A stretch of DNA of 34,747 bases from the NCBI GenBank assembly GCA_036897485.1, contig JAYMTF010000508.1, positions 1 to 34,747 on the forward strand. The letters run 5' to 3'. Every line of letters begins with the position of its first letter. Position 1 is the stretch's first letter. Origin of the DNA: Pelargonium nanum. Taxonomy: Eukaryota; Streptophyta; Magnoliopsida; Geraniales; Geraniaceae. The position numbers were made by a program, and so were the translations under genes. Shown piece by piece: positions 27,401 to 34,747 of this stretch. The notes under the pieces were generated by a model. That model saw only the letters and a list, made by a program, of their open reading frames with translations. It had not been told where the DNA came from and did not search any database.

Positions 27401-30400
27401 TTCTTCTTTTATACCTTCAACATAAGTTCCCTGAAAATATGATGCTAGGGAGAGTAAGATAAACAAATGCTGAAATTAATTAGACTTCTAGAGTTCCAAA
27501 AACTCGAAGAAATTGAAGAAAGGCTAAAACATTACATGATAGAAACTATTTTCTTAAATTCCAATACATTGAATAATAAGTTTAACAGATTAATAGCAAA
27601 TGGATTATCTTCCATCACTAATGGATTAACCTCTAAAAGGTTAATAGTGTGGGCCCAAAATTGCTACAGCATCACTTTAGAAATATTACATTATCTCTAC
27701 CATGAATATAGTAGTATGTACTACTTATTATATATATTAAAATTATATTACAAAAATAAGAAAGGAACAATTTGATTGGCATATATCGTATATTAAAAAA
27801 ATGTGAAAAATGAACACTTGGTTGAGACAAGGAATAGGTTTTAATATCATGATTAAAAAGTAATTGACATGTGGCTGGTGCTTTGGTTTCAATAGCAGGT
27901 TATGATGTTAACATATCACACTATGAAGAAGTAACGGTTAATGTACAAATATCAATAATGCTATTATTTAACCTTTGTATTATAACCAATGTAGATGCTC
28001 TAATATGGTAAGATCTGCATTATGAGTTTTTAGGAAAGAAATAATTTCAATCGATGGAAGCTGGATTTTATTTGTAATTATCTATTATTACCATATACTG
28101 AGAAAGGAGTAAAAGGAAATAGAGAAGATAAAGAGAAACTGATAGAGCATAACAATGTTCATAAGTGATAAGAAATAGATCACCATACGCCAAAATTAAA
28201 TGGCAGCCCAGTTAACGAGGCTCCTACCAGTACGGGGTTTGGGAAAGATCATTAATGTAGCAGCGTTACCGATACTTTTGCCAAAAGGCTGTTTCCTTGA
28301 CCTCAAAATCACAAGAGAACAATCTTACCGGTTCACCAAGGCTCACCCACATCATAAGCCATAATTAGAATAGACATACAAAGTTGATTAAACAAATAAG
28401 TAAATAACCTGTGCATCTTCTCTAACGCGCAAGTTTTGACCGGTTGGATCAAGCAAGTCATTGATAACCTGTCACCAAATCAGAAATAGATTAACAAATA
28501 AGACAACTTATCTACTTAAAAATAGCCACAGTAGACAATTTTGCCTAAGATAAAGTAGCTGTCTCTGACTGGTTGAGAATCAACCCAAATTCAGAAGAGA
28601 TTGAAAGACATGTGCATCAGAAAGAGAATATGTAAATTGAGAAAGTCATAAAATTGATGGTTTTATTTGGTATTGTAGTTCAAATATATGATTAACAACT
28701 ACATTCAAGAAGCAGCTTTTGCAATGAAGCAACCTTCCCTATTTATAGAATAATATGGTTACCAAACAAGATAAGAGAAAACGACTATCCTGATCCATGA
28801 CTCAACATCTTAAATTATATGCTCATCAACTAACCTCATTGTAGATCTCAAGATACGACACGCGGAGCAAGAACTCTCTTCCTGGAGTCTGAAGTGAGAA
28901 TGTAATTAGTCATCCATTCTTCAATTGGTAAATGATTATATTGAAATACATTTTTTTAAAAGACATTGTCCGAAAATCAGAGACTCAAAGTCTATGCAGT
29001 ATCAATAACAACCAAAGACATAAGAAAATTTACTAAAGTAAGGAATTTTTAAAAAAGACACTATGTATGATTCTTAGTAAACAGAAAATACAATTTGTAT
29101 TCCTTAAATGAAGAAAATTGTTCAACCGTAAATGCAAATGAATAAAGTACAAAAACAGACTACTACAATGACTTCCTACTGTTATACTCCAAAATTCAAT
29201 ATGAGAATACAACATTGCTCGAAATCTATCTTTTCCTTGCAAACACTGAGAACCAATAGCAATAGGAAAAAATAAAGTGTCCCTAACAAAGTTTGACAAT
29301 GAAATTATACAAGTAAAAAGTGAAGGACAAAAAAAATGGAAACGTCAAAAGGACAACATCTAACTACAAAAACAATAAATTTAGTGAAACACTTACATCT
29401 TGGATCATGCTGAAAACATCCTTGATTGCCAATGGAATGATACCTGGAGCATTTTGATCTCCCTGCACAAATATAATAAAAGAAATGAGACAATTACAAA
29501 ATCACAGATAAATTAAAGCATCTGAGCAGGAGAGGCTTCTCTTCACAATAGAACTGATTGGGTGGCTTCTCTAAGCATCTAAATTTCATAAGAGTGGCAA
29601 ACAACAATCTTGGTACATAATTACACACTTACATGCATAGTGTGCGTCTTGCCACTACTTGTTACACCGTAGGCAAAAACAGTTCCTACATTGTCAACAA
29701 GGATAGATAAGAAACTTTCCAAGTCCAAGAAATTGATAGTAGCACTACAAAACACTAAACTATCTACAAAAATCAGCTAAAACAGTCACTCGGTCGGGAA
29801 AATGCAGCTTTCCATAAGAGCCATTTAGCTTAATAAGACTTGCTTTAGCACCGAATTTCAGATTCAACCAATGAGATTCTGATGCTCAAGAGTATAATCA
29901 CATACCATTTACACCTTCCATTGCAGCTCTGACCACAGGTTGAGCTGCTATCTCATATACATCCTGAGTATTTGTATGTGGTCCAAAAACTTTATCTGTC
30001 ATGGAAAACCATCCCGGAATGGTGAGCAAAAACCCATCAAAATCCACAATAAATACAAATGAAGCATCAGTGAATCAACTTTAGATTTGAATAAGCATCC
30101 AATTAATTTACCCCAATTAATATAAGCATTAAATTCAAAATAATCCAACAAGAGCAATACCAAATCCATAAGCTGTGGCTGGATTATACTCATTCCGCAC
30201 AAGCTTATCTCCATCTGCATACCAGGCGATCTCGTCTCCTCTCTGAAACTCCCTCTCACTACAACCACAATAGAACCAAAATCAAATCCTCCAATTACAC
30301 AACCTAAAAATTGTTCCTCCCAATTTCAACCAATCCCAAGACCCCCATAGATCTGACCCAACCCTACCAGATCTAACCCTTACCTCAACGGCCGGAACCG

Positions 30401-30733
30401 AATCGTCACCGAAATGCTATCCCCGTTCCTCGGCGCATCCACCGGCTCCGCCATCAGCTCCTCCGCTGGGAACCCCACCGGCTCTCCATTACCATAACCC
30501 TGCGCACCGTAGTACATTGACTCGGAGCGGCCGCGACTCGGTGTCATGGATCGGGACGAGCTGAGCCCTCCACCACCGCCGGAGTTCAAATACGATGAAG
30601 CGGAGGACGAGCAGGAGCGAGGAATGAGGCGGTTGTTGACCAGAGAAGACGAAGAGGAGGTTGAGGAGTAAGGGCTCGAGGGCTTGCGATACGAAAACGG
30701 CGAGCTGCTCCTTGCTCGAGACGATGAGGCCAT
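20990..30733 (-). CDS. KIN7D: Kinesin-like protein KIN-7D type with C-terminal RING finger (24 exons, about 1076 aa)
   Basis: Plus-end-directed microtubule motor of plant kinesin-7, related to Arabidopsis MKRP2/KIN-7D (At4g39050, about 1055 aa). Exons: 30384-30733, 30161-30258, 29906-29995, 29633-29685, 29397-29462, 28835-28888, 28409-28468, 27352-27430, 27200-27267, 27029-27085, 26825-26929, 26310-26414, 25975-26082, 25736-25867, 25461-25640, 24925-25089 (3' boundary uncertain), 24241-24381, 23852-23971, 23717-23767, 23580-23627, 23286-23432, 22278-23015, 21163-21292, 20990-21075. A Ser/Arg-rich N-terminus (1-105), without clear acidic residues early on, could be an organelle-targeting or disordered segment. 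Motor: P-loop GVTSSGKT (186-193), switch I NLFSSRSH (294-301), switch II DLAGSE (329-334). Long Glu/Lys/Leu-rich coiled coils follow from about 432. A C3HC4 RING at C1029, C1032, C1044, H1046, C1050, C1053, C1060, C1063 sits at the extreme C-terminus (ends FAFTP). Confidence 0.95.
21380..21580. repeat. Possible hAT-like fragment in kinesin intron 22
   Basis: The right end at 21580 reads on the minus strand TAGAGCCGGCAATTCGTGTC, very like the left end of the element at 9078. GTGTCACAACACGAAT near 21408 could be part of the other arm. No target duplication is found, so the left edge is uncertain. The T/G homopolymer tract lies inside. Confidence 0.4.
21439..21476. repeat. T17-G21 homopolymer junction
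   Basis: Seventeen T (21439-21455) are followed directly by 21 G (21456-21476) on the plus strand. It lies in kinesin intron 22, so the transcript would carry C21 then A17. The plus-strand DNA could form G-quadruplex structure. Exact lengths are unreliable in most sequencing data. Confidence 0.95.
22009..22206. mobile_element. Stowaway-like MITE (Tc1/mariner type) in kinesin intron 22
   Basis: A 198-bp element begins CTCCCTCTGTACCAAAATGA and its reverse-complemented right end reads CCCCATTTGTCCCAATATGA. These are the characteristic Stowaway ends, and the inner GTGTCCAT/TTGTCCAC words also pair. TA flanks both sides (22007-22008, 22207-22208), the Tc1/mariner target duplication. Its right edge is about 70 bp from the splice donor of exon 22. 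Confidence 0.85.
27431..28408 (-). other. Large intron 7 of the kinesin gene (978 bp)
   Basis: This is the longest intron between motor-domain exons. Besides the SINE at 28201-28347 it holds AT-rich sequence. TGGGCCCAAAATTGCTACAGC near 27650 and CCAATGTAGATGCTCTAA near 27986-28003 are words seen in plant MITEs. I cannot match two ends, so no second element is called. Confidence 0.5.
28201..28347 (-). mobile_element. Au-type SINE in kinesin intron 7
   Basis: Read on the minus strand, the element begins GGGTGAGCCTTGGTGAACCGGTAAG, a tRNA-like head with box A. It continues through GGAAACAGCCTTTTGGCAAAAG, then the CCCCGTACTGGTAGGAGCCTCG-like block, and ends GGGCTGCC followed by T-rich sequence. 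This order (tRNA head, GGAAACAGCCT, ACCCCG...GGGAGC, GGGCTGCC, T tail) is the Au SINE family of flowering plants. Box B is decayed, so the copy is old. It lies in the same orientation as the kinesin transcript. Confidence 0.85.
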
Positions 30734-31030
30734 CGAGAGTCGAAGCAGCACTGAGTCACGACTCGGAGACCGAGAAGAGACGCAAGCAAGTAAAGAAGGA
30801 GCAGGAGAGAATGTGTCAGAGCTCACATGGCGTGAGTGGAAAAAGCGAGCAACATTGCGATTTTTTTATTCGGCTCCGAAGCTTTAAGCTGAGTGAGCTA
30901 CACTGAATCTGGGCGCGAGAAAGTGCCGAGAAAATGAAGGAAAATGAGAGAAAATTTATGGATCTTTAAGACAAATTGAGAGTTGCAGAGAGAGAGTCGA
31001 AGAAGACGAAGATCGGTAATAACTGGTGAG
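30734..31030 (-). promoter_or_regulatory. 5' leader and core promoter region of the kinesin gene
   Basis: Upstream of the ATG the minus strand is CT-rich (plus-strand GAGAGAGAGTC near 30990), as in many plant leaders. Composition changes abruptly to A/T-rich sequence at about 31040, a plausible promoter edge. I do not see one convincing TATA box. Confidence 0.4.
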
Positions 31031-31102
31031 AGCGATAGGAGGTTTTTTAAATAATTTAATATTTAAAAATAATAAGAAATTATTATTTAAATTTTAAATT
31101 TT

Positions 31103-32108
31103 GGGTAATATAGTTTGATACCCTTGGACTTGCATTTTTAAACTTCTAGCCCCTAATTATGTTTTTCTAATGGTTTTAGCGTTTGAACTATTCAAGGTTT
31201 TAGTTTAACCCTTAAACTTGTTAAAGCAAGTTTTCTCATCAAAAAAAAATTGTAATTTTTTTCTTCACCTAGTCTTTAATTTATTGTTTTGAATTTTCAA
31301 CTCTTAAACTAATTATATTTTATTGTTTATTCTAAATACAGACAATTACAAGATGTGAGGTCTCCCAAGAATAGTGATCATATATTCTATTTTCTCTCGC
31401 GCGTAATGTTTGGGATGAAACCTCAAGGAGAGTCAAGAAGAGTGTATCATCGACATCTCTTATCAAACCCGCTGAGACGGACCGGAGGGAAAAATAATTA
31501 TGTTTAGTAATTAGGCAATCAACAAAACGCATAGGATCGCTGCATAGCAACTAATGCAGATTGACATTCCTAAAAGTGAGAATATTTTAATACGAATAGT
31601 TTTAACACAAAGAGATGAGTCATTAAAAAAACATAGAGAGATGGGATATATGTTCACTTGACTACGTATAGTGGTTAAGGTATTGGTTCACTAATTAAAA
31701 TTAACTTAAGCATTGAAGGAAATTCAGTCAGAAAAAAATTATGTTTTGCATTATTAGTTACTCAAGTGCGTGAGAAAATCACATATGCTCATCGTCAAAA
31801 CCCCTTAATCAACACCTATTATAATCATATTTTTAGTATCAAACCTCCAAAAATGGCTTATTTACAAACCGACCATTGTTACAACAGTGTCATAAACATC
31901 TTCTCACAGAGGACTAATTATTAAAAACAACAATCCATAGTTTGTGGTGCTAGCTCGTCCAATGGCGTAGCATGTTTTTTTTTACGTGGCACTACAAAAC
32001 CGGCTATACCAAGATTTTAGGGGTTAAACGACATAAACCGATTCAAAATCTTAGCTGTGGGTTAAAACTAAAAAATACATAAGTTGAGGGTACCATACAA
32101 TTTAACCC
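31103..32108. mobile_element. Second Mutator-like inverted-repeat element upstream of the kinesin gene
   Basis: The left end starts GGGTAATATAGTTTGATACC. The reverse-complemented right end starts GGGTTAAATTGTATGGTACC and the two stay recognisably similar for more than 100 bp (later shared words TTTAACCC and CCTAAAAT/CTTAAACT). Long inverted ends starting GGGT fit a Mutator-like element about 1 kb long. The 9-mer TTAAATTTT precedes the left end and occurs 11 bp beyond the right end, but the flanks are too A/T-rich for this to count. No coding capacity is recognised. Confidence 0.5.
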
Positions 32109-32550
32109 TTTTCAAAATTTTAAATTTTTGAACGTGGTGGTGACGTGGAGGGTGCGTGGTGACGTGGCGGTCGGAGGTTTAAAACCGAGCAGTACAAATG
32201 AGCGGGAAATTAACAGTGGCAGCCGAGAAGGACAAATTGAAATTGAAAAAATTTAGTTACTGTCTAACTCCACTCTCGCGCGTGCCCAATACTTGTTCAC
32301 ACGCGCTAGACAGTTGGTGCACACGATTGGTTCTGAAGTGTGTTAGATTACGGAACTGCCCTCATGAGGCGCGTGAGGGAAGAGCTGTATTGTAGTAGAT
32401 GAGATTGTGACACGTCACCGAAAACCAATGAATTTAACTCCCGGTGGGTCCCACTAGTTTCGTGGTTAGTTTGTGAGTACGTGGAGTGTGGAATTTCAAA
32501 TAAAAAACACAATACATGTTTATCATTCAAAATAATAGTAATAATAATAT
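32109..32550. other. GC-richer block with several ACGTG motifs
   Basis: This block is more GC-rich than its surroundings. It carries ACGTGG or its variants at about 32132, 32142 and 32162, GACACGTCACC at about 32409 and TACGTGG at about 32477. Such ACGT-core words are bZIP sites (G-box or ABRE-like) when in promoters. A 65-codon open frame from the ATG at 32198 resembles nothing I know. It could be a distal promoter element of the kinesin gene or part of a gene lost or lying to the right. Confidence 0.35.
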
Positions 32551-34550
32551 TTATCATTCAAAATTTAAAATTTTCAATAGCCTTCTAGTTTTGAATAGTC
32601 GATATATTAATGGTTCATTAATGTTATGTGTCACACATATTTGTATAGATGATGTGTGAATTAATGGAACCTAACATAATACATGTTTTAATACCGTCAA
32701 ATTACTATTCGGATTCTATAAATTGAAGTTGTGCGTGAATACGTAATGAGAGAATGACGTCATTATACAAGTTATAAAGATGAGTTAGTTATTGTGTTAT
32801 ATTTATTATTATATATTTATGATTATGTGTTATGAAATACTGACTACTTGTTAAATGATATTATTTACAATTCATGTATAACTAACTTATTAAGAAAATG
32901 AATCATGACACTCGTTCTATTACAAAAATTCAATAAATACAATACGCTCATTTTGGGACGGATGAAGTAACAAATTATTGTTGAAAAAAGATGCGGTTGT
33001 TACTTGGGCAACGAAAATATAGTTTCGAATTCGCGAACACTCGTAACTTAATCCACACTTTCACATGTTTAGGATCACAATTTCGGGTGACACAAAATGG
33101 ATAAGTAGATTTCGAGTTTGTTTACGTTCAGAAAATTACATGTCATATCAGAAAAATTCACGTGAACATGCACATTTGACATAACGTGACTCGAACATCC
33201 TAAAACATAAAATCTGTATTGTTTCTACCTTATTTCAAATTAAATTCAAATTAGATATTTTCATCCAAATTCGAATCATATGTATTGATCAAAGTACATT
33301 TTAGTTAAATCATAAATTGCTTGATTTGACATGAGTTATAAGATTTGGACATATTGGCACAATAGAAGGGAAGTGAATTGAGATTTTGATCTAATCTTAT
33401 CTTAAATTAATTAATCCATGGTATTTATTAGTTTCAAAACAAATGTACTTAAATTTTGCACATGGCACATGTCTATAGTATGATACAGTTTGGGTCCCTT
33501 CTTAAAACTTATTAACTTGACTACTAAATAGTACATTTTCAAAAAACAAACAAAAATACCCAAAAATAAATAAATTATAAATGACATTATGAGGATGTGA
33601 TTGTGTATATTCATTGGTAGTGTCATTGTATACTGCATTAAAAACGAGTTCATTTCTATATATAGGAGCAATTTATCATCTATGTGATAATTTAAATCAC
33701 AACTCGACCGTTAGTAATTCGATAAATATGCACGAACATTGGTATGTCTTGTTTAGAATAATGTAGGTTTGAAACGATTCCAGCATACAATAAAATTTTA
33801 CTTTAAATTGAGTTGCGACATGTAAGTTACCATTTGTTCCAATTCGATAATATCATGCTCGAGGTTATAATATGTTATATGATAATATCATGCACACAAC
33901 ATGCGCATACTAATAAACCCATTTAGGCCCAAATCAACCCAAAATAATGGAGAATTTCAATCGACACACGGTAAATTTGACTTGGCTCATGGTCCATAAA
34001 AAATTACTCATAATCCAAACAACTTGTTTTAAGACCTAATTTTCCCGATCTATGTCATGTTCAGTGAACCAATTTCACATTTTTCTCCACCAATTATATT
34101 TGAGAAGTTTTCCCTATAAAACCTCCTTAGAAGTTGAGGTCCAAAACATAGTACTAGTTTGTGAATTATTCGATAAGCTTGATGCACTATTTTACTCGCA
34201 CGTCAAAGGTGATCAATTATAGTGCAACACATTGGTCTTTTCTTAAAACATGTTTTAATTTGCAAATGATCGACTGGTGATAAGAACTAATATTATGCAA
34301 CAAGTCTACATTTAGAATTGAACAACACCAACAAATCATTTTCAGTCGACCAATAAGAAAGAAAAAAAAACACATCACATGCATTGATCACACGCGTTTT
34401 ATTATAACAAATCAAGAATCTGATCTAAAACCTACAAGGCTACAACCCGCATCTTTTTCAGTCCTCCTAGCTCGAATAATTCATTTTGAGCCTGAAACTA
34501 ATGTATTAAGAATTGTCAACTCTAACTCTATGCATGGAAATATTTACCAA
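32551..34550. other. AT-rich intergenic region, no gene seen
   Basis: I find no supported exon. CTCATTTTGGGACGGATGAAGTA at about 32947-32969 is the right end of a Stowaway-type MITE, whose left end I cannot find. The rest is low-complexity or old repeat sequence. Confidence 0.5.
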
Positions 34551-34735
34551 GACATGTTAGGCCAAGTGGTTAAAATACTTTGGATTCCCTCTGAAATCTC
34601 AAGTTCGAGTATCCTTGTCGACGGTATGGGGTGAGATTTGTGGGGTAGGGTTTAGGGTGACGCTCCATTTGGAGAGTGAGAAATATTGTTACTTCGAGTA
34701 TTATGTCCGGTTGCTAATAAAAAAAATGAAAATAT
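34550..34735 (+). mobile_element. tRNA-derived SINE-like repeat at the right edge
   Basis: GGCCAAGTGGTTAAAATAC (from 34560) resembles a tRNA box A and AAGTTCGAGTATCC (near 34601) a box B, at normal spacing. A T/G-rich body of about 100 bp follows, then an A-rich tail (about 34718-34730). GAAATATTT lies at the left (about 34537) and GAAAATATTT just after the tail, a possible imperfect target duplication. It cannot be a functional tRNA gene, as no acceptor stem pairs. Confidence 0.5.
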
Positions 34736-34747
34736 TTGTTAATTTAA

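Noticed and set aside
27650-28003. Possible second MITE in kinesin intron 7
   Set aside because: Only one MITE-like end word could be found and no target duplication, so boundaries cannot be supported.
31670-31730. Second tRNA-like word (AGTGGTTAAGGTATTGGTTC)
   Set aside because: A box-A-like word is present, but no box B lies at the expected distance and no element ends are found.
32198-32395. 65-codon open frame in the GC-richer block
   Set aside because: No recognisable domain, no splice context and no similarity to known plant peptides; not supported as a gene.
34555-34625. Possible tRNA gene at the right edge
   Set aside because: A- and B-box-like words are present, but stems do not pair and an A-rich tail follows, so it fits a SINE.

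Overview
The window is nuclear DNA from a flowering plant, almost certainly a eudicot. It is AT-rich, has many short-exon genes with GT-AG introns, and carries plant-specific gene families plus typical plant transposon debris (Stowaway and Tourist MITEs, a Mutator-like element, hAT-like elements, an Au-type SINE). I worked out the exon structures by eye, checking that reading phase is kept across every junction. Protein identities come from memory of the families, not from a search.

Layout, left to right. (1) Positions 1-60, minus strand: the first 20 codons of a vacuolar H+-ATPase subunit a gene of the VHA-a2/a3 type, cut by the window edge; its CT/GA-rich leader and upstream region follow. 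(2) 2062-6908, minus: a complete MCM4 replicative helicase gene, 18 exons and 835 aa, with a palindromic double E2F site about 85-110 bp upstream of the ATG. (3) 8125-13612, minus: a chloroplast-targeted protein related to Arabidopsis At4g37920, 11 exons and 344 aa, with one GC-AG intron, a hAT-like insertion beside a splice donor and a long tandem-repeat array in intron 1. (4) 15678-17094, plus: a double B-box transcription factor, BBX20-like, 239 aa. (5) 17503-19285: a Mutator-like element with a perfect 9-bp target duplication, probably nested in an older hAT-like repeat. (6) 20990-30733, minus: a KIN-7D-type kinesin with a C-terminal RING finger, 24 coding exons and about 1,076 aa. (7) 30734-34747: kinesin promoter, a second Mutator-like inverted-repeat element, a short GC-richer block with ACGTG motifs, AT-rich sequence and a SINE-like repeat at the right edge.

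The gene set suggests conserved microsynteny. As I remember the Arabidopsis map, At4g39050 (KIN-7D), At4g39070 (BBX20) and At4g39080 (VHA-a3) are neighbours in the same order. Here MCM4 and the At4g37920-like gene lie between the BBX20 and VHA-a genes. The genes do not form a pathway: proton pumping, DNA replication, a plastid protein, light/brassinosteroid signalling and microtubule transport.

I found no new multi-gene system. The most unusual structures are the BBX20 intron built from serial copies of its own 3' splice-site region, the perfect inverted pair of E2F sites, the GC-AG intron, the repeat array in the plastid gene's first intron, and the GC-richer interior of the Mutator-like element.
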